A stretch of 9,336 nucleotides of DNA, taken from contig JAGXHC010000276.1 in the NCBI GenBank assembly GCA_024636405.1, positions 1-9,336 on the forward strand, in the 5' to 3' direction. Numbering within the stretch: the first letter of the stretch is position 1; each line of letters starts with the position of its first letter. Both the position numbers and the translations under genes were made by a program. The stretch comes from Sulfitobacter sp. (GTDB taxonomy: Bacteria; Pseudomonadota; Alphaproteobacteria; Rhodobacterales; Rhodobacteraceae). Below the pieces are notes generated by a model that was not told the origin of the DNA, did no database searches, and saw only the letters and a list, made by a program, of their open reading frames with translations. Positions 1-6,441 of this stretch are shown piece by piece.

Positions 1-1655
1 CTGGCCCCGGCCTGCTGTGGGACCGCCCCGGTGCCGTGATGGATGTATTATTTCACGATATCGATCCACAAGCGGTTGCCGAAGTCTGGGCAAGGCATGC
101 GCGCCATGTGCTGGATGCGCTGGGATGGGACGACGAAAGCGCTGTGAGCCGTCAGTTTCAAGGCGGCGTCAATCTGGCGATCTCGGCGCCGATGGATCAG
201 CTTTACACCGCCATATTTGCCGTTCAGACCGCTTGGCATCAGTGCGCGGCGGAATTGCTGAACACACAACCGCTGCCGTTTGGAGGAATGCTCGACGATC
301 TGAAATCGGTCATGGCCCAAGAGGCAAATCCCGCGCTTGCAGCGCTTATCGCTGCGGCGGCCCAGCACGATGTCGATATTCTGTGCGACGATGACGACGT
401 GTCGATCGGCCACGGGATCGGTAGCAGGACATGGCCGGTGACCGATCTGCCCGCACCGGATCAGGTTGCGTGGTCTGATCTGCATGATGTCCCGCTTGCG
501 TTCATCACCGGCACCAACGGCAAGACCACGACCACCCGACTATGCGCTGCGATGGTCCGCGCCGCCGGCAAGGTTGTGGGGCTGACGTCAACGGATGTCG
601 TTCAGGTTGGCGATGATATTCTGGACCGCGGCGATTTTTCCGGCCCCGGCGGCGCGCGGATGGTTCTGCGCGATCCTCGCGTCGAGGTAGCCTGCCTGGA
701 AGTGGCGCGCGGCGGCATCCTGCGCCGTGGCCTGGCCACCAAACGCGCCCGCGTCGCGGTGGTGACCAATATCGCCAGGGACCATCTGGGCGAATATGGC
801 GTGATGACCCTGTCTGATCTGGCCGACGCCAAATTTGCCGTCGCACGCACGCTGGCAGCGGACGGAGTGCTGGTCCTGAATGCTGACGATCCGCATCTGG
901 TGCAGGCCGCAGACCGCACGGCGGCCGAAATCTGCTGGTTCTCGCTGGATCCGGGCGCGCCGCAGATAACGCAAGCGAAATCGCGGCGGGCGGCCTGCGC
1001 CTATTTTCGGGGTGACGATCTGGTTTTCTTCGATGGCACCTCAGAGACATGGTCGATTGCGGTGCAGAACGTGCCGATCACTCTGTCGGGCGCGGCCAGA
1101 CACAATATTCAAAATGCGCTTGCGGCGCTTTGTGTCTGCACGGCATTGGGCATTGCGCGTGATGCCATCCAATCCGGGCTGTCCACCTTCGTGTCTGACC
1201 CAAAGGACAACCCCGGTCGTTTCAATGAATTCAGCTACAAAGGCGCGCGCGTGTTTGTCGATTTCGCCCATAACGCCCATTCGATTGCGGCGGTATGCGA
1301 TACATTGGCGGGTGTTACGTCCGCCCGGCGGTTCCTGATGATAAGCCAACCCGGAGACCACACCGACCGCGACATCAAAGAAGTCACGACAACCGCGCTT
1401 CGGTTTCAACCAGATATGATCGTTGCTGCGGAGATCGCGGATTATTTGCGCGGCCGTGCGTTGGGCGACGTGCCGGAATTGATCCGGACATCGGCCATTG
1501 CCGCCGGCATTTCCCCTGAAAACATCCGGCGCGCCGATGCGCCCGCCGATGGGGCGAAACAGATCCTTGATTTGGTACAGCCGGGTGATCTGGTGCTTTT
1601 GCTGGTGCTGTCGGATCGTGATCGGGTGTTCGATCTGCTGACTGCGCCCCGATGA
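1..1655 (+). CDS. Mur ligase family protein, cyanophycin-synthetase-like without ATP-grasp domain (5' partial)
   Basis: The reading frame is open from base 3 to the TGA at 1653-1655 (550 codons), so the gene starts before the window. The GTG at 36 and ATG at 39 are internal, because the residues before them (GPGLLWDRPGAV) match the conserved opening of the cyanophycin synthetase N domain. About 160 residues of N-domain-like sequence lead straight into a Mur-ligase domain. Its ATP-binding P-loop GTNGKTT is encoded at 510-530. It is followed by a TSTD segment, the family-typical GDFSGPGGAR and ARGGILRRGL stretches, TNIARDHLG, and a C-terminal part with DFAHNAHS. In cyanophycin synthetase the Mur domain joins an amino acid (arginine) to an aspartate side chain using ATP, and a separate ATP-grasp domain extends the aspartate backbone; that domain is absent here. 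An ATP-dependent amide ligase is well supported, but the substrate is unknown. The protein is probably cytoplasmic. No terminator is visible after the stop. Confidence 0.88.
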   Translation, partial: GPGLLWDRPGAVMDVLFHDIDPQAVAEVWARHARHVLDALGWDDESAVSRQFQGGVNLAISAPMDQLYTAIFAVQTAWHQCAAELLNTQPLPFGGMLDDLKSVMAQEANPALAALIAAAAQHDVDILCDDDDVSIGHGIGSRTWPVTDLPAPDQVAWSDLHDVPLAFITGTNGKTTTTRLCAAMVRAAGKVVGLTSTDVVQVGDDILDRGDFSGPGGARMVLRDPRVEVACLEVARGGILRRGLATKRARVAVVTNIARDHLGEYGVMTLSDLADAKFAVARTLAADGVLVLNADDPHLVQAADRTAAEICWFSLDPGAPQITQAKSRRAACAYFRGDDLVFFDGTSETWSIAVQNVPITLSGAARHNIQNALAALCVCTALGIARDAIQSGLSTFVSDPKDNPGRFNEFSYKGARVFVDFAHNAHSIAAVCDTLAGVTSARRFLMISQPGDHTDRDIKEVTTTALRFQPDMIVAAEIADYLRGRALGDVPELIRTSAIAAGISPENIRRADAPADGAKQILDLVQPGDLVLLLVLSDRDRVFDLLTAPR

Positions 1656-1778
1656 CCCTGCGCGACACGACCGGGTCTGCGATTATTCCCTCATGCCGCG
1701 AAAAAGATTCCTGCCTGCCCTAAAATTGCCCCACTCTGCGGTCTTCATGGTGACACAACAGCAAATGGGACATTCACC

Positions 1779-1970
1779 ATGGCAATAGCGGCAACTCTTC
1801 TGGGTGGAATATTTGGTTTTGTCAGCTTTCTGACAGCGCTGCTTCTGGGCTATGGGTTCTTGTCAGCCGGCGCGATCTATCTGAGCGTTGGCTTCGGCAC
1901 CGTCTTCCTGGTGTTCATCGCGGCAATGCTGAAACCCCGTCCGATCGAAACCGAAGCGCGCACCGCCTGA
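1779..1970 (+). CDS. small hydrophobic membrane protein, function unknown
   Basis: This encodes 63 residues. Two hydrophobic segments, at about residues 4-26 and 31-51, are rich in Gly, Ala, Leu and Phe and are separated by a short small-residue turn. A polar tail (KPRPIETEARTA) follows. The expected topology is two inner-membrane helices with the positively charged C-terminal tail in the cytoplasm. The ATG at 1779 has a modest ribosome-binding site, GGGA at 1767-1770, eight bases upstream. The gene lies 123 bases after the Mur ligase on the same strand with no visible terminator between them, so co-transcription is possible. I recognise no family and assign no function. The two clean helices and the site upstream favour a real gene, but short hydrophobic frames can arise by chance. 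Confidence 0.55.
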   Translation: MAIAATLLGGIFGFVSFLTALLLGYGFLSAGAIYLSVGFGTVFLVFIAAMLKPRPIETEARTA

Positions 1971-2195
1971 AAACGCTGCGACAGGTTTCGCACCGCTTCC
2001 ACATTCCCTGCACCCACAATGCGGCGCTCCCAGGCCCGATTGCTGCGTGCGCGCCCCCGCCACATCAAAATATCACCATCACGCGCGCCGGTCTTTCGGG
2101 TCGCAGTCATCCAATGTGGCTGACGCTATGATGGCGCAACGCGGCGCCTCCCGATGGCCAACTGCCCATCCACAGACGGGCGCAGGCCATTCGGG

Positions 2196-2231
2196 AGAGG
2201 CCAGTCCGAACCGGACCTCTGGACTCTGGCC
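2196..2231. other. imperfect inverted repeat between convergent gene ends
   Basis: GTCCG (2204-2208) and CGGAC (2212-2216) form a perfect 5-bp stem with a 3-base loop. It can be extended by AGAG (2196-2199) with CTCT (2217-2220) across a 4-base bulge. An alternative outer pairing joins GGCCAGTCC (2199-2207) and GGACTCTGGCC (2221-2231) with two unpaired bases. The structure touches the stop codon of the minus-strand response regulator and lies about 225 bases past the small membrane protein. There is no T-run on either side, so it is not a canonical intrinsic terminator. It could be a 3'-end stabilising hairpin or a weak terminator. The preceding stretch 1971-2195 shows no gene. Confidence 0.35.
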
Positions 2232-3230
2232 CTAAACGTGCGCCGATTTATGTTGCGTTTTTTCACCACCGAACTTCGACGACAACCGCGCAAAAAGGTT
2301 CTCTTCGTGTTCGGCAGGGCCAAGGCGCAGCGGATCGAGCTTGGTCAGGTACGCCTGCATCATGTCGCAGGCGGAAAGCCCGGACCAAAGCCGCTGCCTG
2401 GAGATCAGTTCGACATTCACTTGCGGCGCACTGGGCGCATCGTGGCGTTTGACGTCCCAAGCTGTCTCAAGTGCTGCGTGAATGCCGGACTGTATAACGT
2501 GCTCATCCAGCCGGTTGCGGCTAAATACGATGCCCACGAACCTTCCCTTGCCAGCATATGCAAGCCGGTAGGCAAGACCATCAAGGCTGGTCGCCGTTGC
2601 CTGTCCCACCGATGTCATCTGATTGCGAAATGCCGTCGGCCTTACCGCGCCGTAAATGCCGCGCGCACTGTCGACGGCGGCACTGAACAGGGTCATGGCG
2701 TAGCATCCCGGTGCCATGCGCAAAAGATGGTTTTCCAAGGCGAGCAGATCACTCATTTCGGGCACATCCAGTGCAAACGGGTCTTCGAACCTGATCCGCA
2801 CCAGCTCTGACATCTCGGCCAACGAATGACGTGTATCCCGCTCGCGCAACAGGCTTTGGTTCAGCATCGCAGCGACGCGCACGCGCGTGCCCAGCTCCAG
2901 ACCGTCCAGCGGCTTGGAGACGAAATCGGTGGCCCCGGCCGCAAATGCGCGGCCCATCAGGTCTACCTCGCGGCTGGCCGTGATCATGATGATCGGCGTT
3001 GTCAGGTGCATGGGCTGCTTGCGGATCGTCTGGCACATTTCAATGCCGTCGATGCCCGGCAGCATAATGTCCAGCAAGAAGCAATCGAACGGCGTCTGCG
3101 TATTTTGCGCCAGCTCCAACGCCTCTTCTGCCGTGCCTGCGCAGACCAGTTCGTAATCGTCGCTCTTGTTCAGGCAATCCTGCAAAAGATCCAGAATGAC
3201 CGGATCGTCGTCTACCGCCAAAATACGCAT
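2232..3230 (-). CDS. response regulator with N-terminal REC domain and degenerate GGDEF/cyclase-like output domain
   Basis: The protein has 332 residues from the chosen ATG at 3230. An in-frame ATG at 3236 would add two residues, but GAGGAG at 3239-3244 lies only 2 bases from that codon and 8 bases from the ATG at 3230. Residues 1 to about 120 form a receiver domain. It has the acidic cluster DDD (7-9), the phosphoacceptor Asp54 in FLLDIMLPG, the switch Thr84 in MITAS, and Phe103 and Lys106-Pro107 in FVSKPL. A linker likely to be helical (about 122-160) leads to an alpha/beta-looking region (about 165-260). Its layout recalls a GGDEF domain, but AGKGRF stands where GGDEF would be, so cyclase activity is unlikely. 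The polar C-terminal tail has no recognised motif. There is no DNA-binding helix-turn-helix and no adjacent histidine kinase. It is probably a cytoplasmic orphan regulator acting by protein contact; the receiver domain is certain, the output fold is inference. Confidence 0.88.
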   Translation of the reverse strand: MRILAVDDDPVILDLLQDCLNKSDDYELVCAGTAEEALELAQNTQTPFDCFLLDIMLPGIDGIEMCQTIRKQPMHLTTPIIMITASREVDLMGRAFAAGATDFVSKPLDGLELGTRVRVAAMLNQSLLRERDTRHSLAEMSELVRIRFEDPFALDVPEMSDLLALENHLLRMAPGCYAMTLFSAAVDSARGIYGAVRPTAFRNQMTSVGQATATSLDGLAYRLAYAGKGRFVGIVFSRNRLDEHVIQSGIHAALETAWDVKRHDAPSAPQVNVELISRQRLWSGLSACDMMQAYLTKLDPLRLGPAEHEENLFARLSSKFGGEKTQHKSAHV

Positions 3231-3238
3231 ACCCATTA

Positions 3239-3244
3239 CTCCTC
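3239..3244 (-). promoter_or_regulatory. ribosome-binding site deciding the response-regulator start
   Basis: On the minus strand this reads GAGGAG, eight bases before the ATG at 3230 and only two before the ATG at 3236. The spacing favours the inner start. Confidence 0.6.
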
Positions 3245-3611
3245 ATTCGATGCGCCTCCGAACACGGAAGGCGGCGTCAATTTTACTCTCCTATAATTCT
3301 TCATGACTTGGCGGCATGATTGCGGCGCGATTGCGTTCATGTTGCGTTATTTTGACAGATGCACTGTACCACACGCCCTGTTTCATGCGGCATGACACAG
3401 GGCACCCGCAGCGGCAAAAGCTTGCCGATCTGCGTGGGGCCATTCCTTGCCCCCTTGCCCGAATCTGCTGGGGGTGCCATATACGGTTCGCTAACGTTAA
3501 TCTTTTTCGACCCAGACTGTCTCCCTAACACGGCGTTCAGACTTCGATCCAGACCGACAACGCCGAGCCATCGCACCAACGCGGATGGAAATACTAGAGG
3601 AGACCACGGAT
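3245..3611. promoter_or_regulatory. divergent non-coding region between the response regulator and the cold-shock gene
   Basis: About 370 bases lie between two divergent genes and must hold both promoters. The region contains an imperfect hairpin at 3253-3273 near the response-regulator ribosome site, three TTGCG repeats exactly 11 bases apart at 3320-3346, and an isolated TTGACA at 3352-3357 on the + strand without a good -10 partner. It also contains C- and G-runs at 3436-3475 that can form competing hairpins, and the palindrome TAACGTTA at 3492-3499. I could not define a convincing complete -35/-10 pair on either strand. No open frame here has family features or a ribosome site. Cold-shock genes often have long 5' leaders, so part of the right half may be transcribed leader RNA, but this is inference. 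Confidence 0.5.
3314..3346 (+). repeat. three tandem 11-bp units with phased TTGCG cores
   Basis: Consecutive 11-base units at 3314-3324, 3325-3335 and 3336-3346 each end in TTGCG. The first two (GCATGATTGCG and GCGCGATTGCG) share 9 of 11 bases; the third shares the core and a CATG-like part. The 11-bp period, about one helical turn, is typical of direct-repeat sites for OmpR/PhoB-type regulators and for CtrA, but the core matches no site I know. The repeats lie about 85-115 bases upstream of the response-regulator start and 265-300 bases upstream of the cold-shock gene. Confidence 0.4.
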
Positions 3612-3818
3612 ATGGCCACTGGCACCGTGAAATGGTTCAACACAACAAAAGGCTTCGGCTTTATCGCTCCCGATGGCGGCAGCAAAGACGTGTTTGTGCA
3701 CATCTCTGCCGTTGAGCGCGCAGGCCTGACAGGTCTGGCCGACAACCAGAAAGTGACATTCGACATCGAAGCCGGCCGTGACGGTCGCGAATCCGCGTCG
3801 AACATCCAACTGGCCTAA
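3612..3818 (+). CDS. cold-shock protein (CspA family, single CSD domain)
   Basis: This is a 68-residue protein, the normal length for a single-domain CspA family member. It starts [10 protein letters not shown] and carries the two nucleic-acid-binding motifs of the cold-shock domain: RNP1 as KGFGFI (about residues 13-18) and RNP2 as VFVHIS (about 29-34). Such proteins bind single-stranded RNA and DNA in the cytoplasm and act as RNA chaperones at low temperature or in stationary phase. The ATG at 3612 is chosen because GAGGAG lies at 3597-3602, nine bases upstream, and because the family begins here; the earlier in-frame ATG at 3585 would add a nine-residue extension foreign to the family. The gene is monocistronic: a non-coding region precedes it and a strong terminator follows 36 bases after the stop. 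Whether expression responds to cold cannot be read from the sequence. Confidence 0.96.
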   Translation: MATGTVKWFNTTKGFGFIAPDGGSKDVFVHISAVERAGLTGLADNQKVTFDIEAGRDGRESASNIQLA

Positions 3819-3853
3819 GCCGGTGGAGGCATTGCGCCTCACACGTAAAATTG

Positions 3854-3887
3854 ACCGGCGTCCCATCATTGGGTCGCCGGTTTTTTT
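3854..3887 (+). terminator. rho-independent terminator of the cold-shock gene
   Basis: ACCGGCG (3854-3860) pairs with CGCCGGT (3875-3881) and CCCA (3862-3865) with TGGG (3870-3873), around a TCAT loop and one T-T mismatch. The stem is followed by an unbroken T-run to 3887. A smaller hairpin, GAGGC at 3826-3830 with GCCTC at 3836-3840, lies just upstream. Confidence 0.9.
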
Positions 3888-3948
3888 GTCTAAAGGGTTG
3901 CCAAGGGCCACCTTCGTGTCACATTTAAATCTCTGACAACTGATTGAT

Positions 3949-3952
3949 GGAG
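3949..3952 (+). promoter_or_regulatory. ribosome-binding site deciding the L,D-transpeptidase start
   Basis: GGAG lies six bases before the ATG at 3959. The alternative TTG at 3944 and ATG at 3947 have no ribosome-binding sequence in front of them. Confidence 0.55.
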
Positions 3953-3958
3953 CATTCG

Positions 3959-4510
3959 ATGCGCCGCCGTACATTTCTGGCCAGCACCCTGGCCGCCACT
4001 GCCCTTCCACACATGCTGTCCGCTCAGTCGGCAGCGTATGACCCCACCCCACAGATTGTTTCCGTAAAGAAGCAATATTCGACCGGTCAACTGCTGGTCC
4101 TGCCCCGCAGCCATTATCTTTATCTGGTGACAGAGCCGGGCAAAGCGATGCGCTACGGTGTCGGTGTCGGCAAAGCGGGGCTGGATTTCACCGGCACGGC
4201 AAATATTCAGGTCAAGAAAGAATGGCCAACGTGGCGCCCGACGGACGAGATGATTGAACGTGATCCGCAGGCCTACAAGCGCTTCATCGGCAATACCGAA
4301 GCCCAGCCGGGCGGCCCGGACAATCCTCTTGGCGCGCGCGCGCTTTACCTGTTCCAGAATGGCCGGGACACGTATTTCCGCATTCATGGCACCACACAGC
4401 CCAGCAGCATCGGGCGGTCGGTGTCAAACGGCTGTATTCGTATGCTGAATGAACATGTGATTGACCTGTACAACCGGGTGCCTGTCGGGACCACCGTCAC
4501 AGTGCTCTGA
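3959..4510 (+). CDS. L,D-transpeptidase (YkuD domain) with Tat-type signal peptide
   Basis: The protein has 183 residues from the ATG at 3959, chosen for its ribosome-binding site and because the signal peptide then begins at once with MRRRTFLAST. The twin arginines followed by TFL, a weakly hydrophobic stretch and small residues near SAQSA (21-25) fit a Tat signal with cleavage around residue 25. The mature part is a YkuD catalytic domain with His143 in RIHGTT and the nucleophile Cys159 in SIGRSVSNGCIRM (residues 150-162), the full family signature. These enzymes cross-link peptidoglycan stem peptides through meso-diaminopimelate (3-3 links), attach proteins to peptidoglycan, or trim such links; which applies here is not visible. 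The enzyme acts in the periplasm, and no LysM or other wall-binding domain is present. The gene stands alone between two terminators. Confidence 0.94.
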   Translation: MRRRTFLASTLAATALPHMLSAQSAAYDPTPQIVSVKKQYSTGQLLVLPRSHYLYLVTEPGKAMRYGVGVGKAGLDFTGTANIQVKKEWPTWRPTDEMIERDPQAYKRFIGNTEAQPGGPDNPLGARALYLFQNGRDTYFRIHGTTQPSSIGRSVSNGCIRMLNEHVIDLYNRVPVGTTVTVL

Positions 4511-4531
4511 ACTCAAGTTACCGCTACATTC

Positions 4532-4563
4532 AAAAGGGCCGGTGTTTCCACCGGCCCTTTTTT
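4532..4563. terminator. bidirectional rho-independent terminator between convergent genes
   Basis: GGGCCGGTG (4536-4544) and CACCGGCCC (4549-4557) form a perfect 9-bp stem with a TTTC loop. AAAA (4532-4535) lies on one side and six T (4558-4563) on the other. On the + strand the U-run serves the L,D-transpeptidase; on the - strand the A-run becomes a U4 tract 20 bases past the stop of the substrate-binding protein gene. Confidence 0.9.
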
Positions 4564-4582
4564 AGTGCGTGTGCCGCAAGGC

Positions 4583-5563
4583 TCAGTTCAGCGCCTCGTC
4601 CGTGATGGCATGCGTCCAGGCCCCTTCAGGCGCCTTGGTGATCATGCCACCTTCCATGGTGATCGCGGCGCTGCGATCAAACGCGGCCTCATCCAGCGCG
4701 CCGTTGCTGCCAGCGGTAAGCTTGGCAATCTCGCCCATCATGCGCTTTTGATGCTTTTCGGTCTGCGCGCCGGTCTGGTCATTCTCCAGAACGATCTCCG
4801 CGGCTTCGTCCGGGTTCGCTTCGGCGTACTTCCAGCCCTTCATGGACGCGCGCACAAAGCGGACCAGCTTGTCGGTCATTTCCGGATTGGCCAGGTTTTC
4901 TTCGGTGGTATAAAGACCGTCCTCAAGCGTTGAGATGCCTTCGTCTTCATATTTGAAGACAACCAGATCGTCGGGTGTCAGCCCGGCGTCGATCACCTGC
5001 CAATATTCATTATAGCTCATCGTCGTGGCGCATTCGACCTGCTTTTGCAGCAGCGGATCAACGTTGAAGTTGATCTTCTGGATCGTCACACCACCTTCGG
5101 AACCATCGGTGGCATAGCCCAGCTTGCCCATCCAGCTCATCAGCGGGATTTCATTGCCGAAAAACCATGTGCCCAAGGTGTGGCCGGGGAAATCAGCGGG
5201 TGATGTGATCCCGTGTTCCTTCAGGCAGGTCAGCATCAGACCCGAGCTTGCGAAAGGTTGTGCGATGTTGACGATCGGCGCACCCTTTTCACGTGCGGCA
5301 AGGGCCGATGGCAGCCAATCCACCATCACATCTGCACCACCGCCCAGCAGAACCTGCACCGGGGCAATATCAGGGCCGCCCGGCTTAATCGTGACATTCA
5401 GGCCTTCTTCCTCGTAAAAGCCTTTTTCCTGCGCCACATAGTAGCCGCCGAACTGGGCCTGCGTGACCCATTTCAGTTGCAGGGTAATATCGTCCGCAGC
5501 ATGTGCCAGCGTCCCCCATAGCCCCAGTGCCGAACCGGCCACGAATGTTGTCATTTTTTTCAT
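4583..5563 (-). CDS. ABC transporter substrate-binding protein, NMT1/THI5-like (putative pyrimidine or related compound)
   Basis: This is a 326-residue periplasmic protein. It has a Sec signal peptide (MKK start, hydrophobic core about residues 7-20, cleavage after AHA at about residue 22). The mature protein opens with the NMT1/THI5 family pattern: LQLKW at about 28-32, QFGGYYVAQEKGFY at 37-50, and then GLNVTIKPGGPD. A typical PFASSGLM segment follows near residue 103. The family binds thiamine precursors, pyrimidines, sulfonates and similar small molecules and delivers them to the permeases. Being last in a block with dihydropyrimidinase favours a pyrimidine, dihydropyrimidine or hydantoin-like ligand, which is inference. 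The ATG at 5563 has GAGGGAG in good position about seven bases upstream. The 35-base gap from the preceding permease, unlike the overlaps before it, may allow separate translation at a higher level. A terminator follows the stop. Confidence 0.92.
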   Translation of the reverse strand: MKKMTTFVAGSALGLWGTLAHAADDITLQLKWVTQAQFGGYYVAQEKGFYEEEGLNVTIKPGGPDIAPVQVLLGGGADVMVDWLPSALAAREKGAPIVNIAQPFASSGLMLTCLKEHGITSPADFPGHTLGTWFFGNEIPLMSWMGKLGYATDGSEGGVTIQKINFNVDPLLQKQVECATTMSYNEYWQVIDAGLTPDDLVVFKYEDEGISTLEDGLYTTEENLANPEMTDKLVRFVRASMKGWKYAEANPDEAAEIVLENDQTGAQTEKHQKRMMGEIAKLTAGSNGALDEAAFDRSAAITMEGGMITKAPEGAWTHAITDEALN

Positions 5564-5598
5564 TTGTTATCTCCCTCAGGTTGGTCGTTTCAGTATAC

Positions 5599-6441
5599 TC
5601 AGTTTCTCTGGCTTGGATGCCAGAATGTGACGGACCGCTCTATCAGCGACATTATGCCATAGAACGCGGACCCGGCGATGGCCGCCACCACAATCTCGGC
5701 CCAGACAAGATCAAGCGCAAGCTGTCCCACCGAGGTGGAAATGCGAAATCCCATGCCCCGCACAGGCGAGCCGAAAAATTCAGCAACAATTGCCCCGATC
5801 AGCGCCAGCGTGGTCCCGATCTTGAGACCGTTGAACACGAACGGCATCGCCGCAGGCAGCCGCAGCTTGATCAGCGTACGCCAATACCCCGCCGCATAAG
5901 TGCGCATCAGGTCGCGCTGCATCGCGTCGCTGGCCTGTAATCCCTGCACGGTGTTCACCAGCATCGGAAAGAACACCATGACCACCACGATGGCCGCCTT
6001 TGATTGCCAGCCAAAGCCGAACCACATCACCATGATCGGGGCCATTCCGATGATCGGCAATGCCGCAACGAAATTGCCCACCGGCAACAGCCCACGCTGC
6101 AAGAATGGAAACCGGTCGATGGCAAGCGCGATCGCAAACGCCGCGCCGCAGCCCATGATGTACCCCGACAACGCGCCTTTCAGCACCGTCTGCACGAAAT
6201 CCACCCATAAAATATCAGTCGAAACCGCGAACCGCGCCGCGATCACGGACGGTGCCGGCAGCAAGACCTGATTGATGTCCAGCCCGTTCACCACGCCTTC
6301 CCAGACAGCGATCAACGTGATCCCAAAGATGATCGGCGCGGCCAGCCCGCCCAAGCGCGAAGGCGGCCTGCGCGCCAGCCACACATTGATGCCCCAGCCG
6401 ACAAGCCACGCCAAAGCTGCAAAAAGAAGCCAGCCGTTCAT
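5599..6441 (-). CDS. ABC transporter permease (second permease of the pair)
   Basis: This is a 280-residue inner-membrane protein of the BPD_transp_1 (SsuC/TauC-like) type. Seven hydrophobic segments can be read at roughly residues 3-23, 33-50, 88-110, 118-140, 148-168, 205-225 and 245-265; the first is extra to the usual six. The cytoplasmic EAA loop that docks on the ATPase is at about 182-196 (YAAGYWRTLIKLRLP). The start is the ATG at 6441, within an ATGA overlap with the stop of the previous permease gene. The frame is open further upstream to about 6705, but that part is antisense-like sequence over the neighbouring permease in another frame, so the longer form is rejected. It probably forms a heterodimer with the neighbouring permease, and the overlap suggests translational coupling. 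Confidence 0.93.
   Translation of the reverse strand: MNGWLLFAALAWLVGWGINVWLARRPPSRLGGLAAPIIFGITLIAVWEGVVNGLDINQVLLPAPSVIAARFAVSTDILWVDFVQTVLKGALSGYIMGCGAAFAIALAIDRFPFLQRGLLPVGNFVAALPIIGMAPIMVMWFGFGWQSKAAIVVVMVFFPMLVNTVQGLQASDAMQRDLMRTYAAGYWRTLIKLRLPAAMPFVFNGLKIGTTLALIGAIVAEFFGSPVRGMGFRISTSVGQLALDLVWAEIVVAAIAGSAFYGIMSLIERSVTFWHPSQRN

Noticed and set aside
36..41. GTG/ATG as the start of the Mur ligase gene
   Set aside because: The frame is open to the window edge and the upstream residues match the conserved N-terminal pattern, so these codons are internal.
505..1050. Open frame of 181 codons on the - strand inside the Mur ligase
   Set aside because: Its Arg/Pro-rich composition is typical of a GC-rich shadow frame, and it overlaps conserved Mur motifs on the + strand.
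1971..2195. Possible RNA gene or gene remnant
   Set aside because: No tRNA-like cloverleaf, conserved motif or credible frame with a ribosome-binding site could be found.
2154..2810. Open frame of 218 codons on the + strand opposite the response regulator
   Set aside because: It has no ribosome-binding site and no family features, and it lies antisense to a gene with a clear receiver domain.
3352..3357. TTGACA as a -35 promoter element
   Set aside because: No acceptable -10 sequence is found 16-18 bases downstream.
3585..3611. Earlier in-frame ATG for the cold-shock protein
   Set aside because: It would add nine residues foreign to the family, and the ribosome-binding site GAGGAG lies within this stretch.
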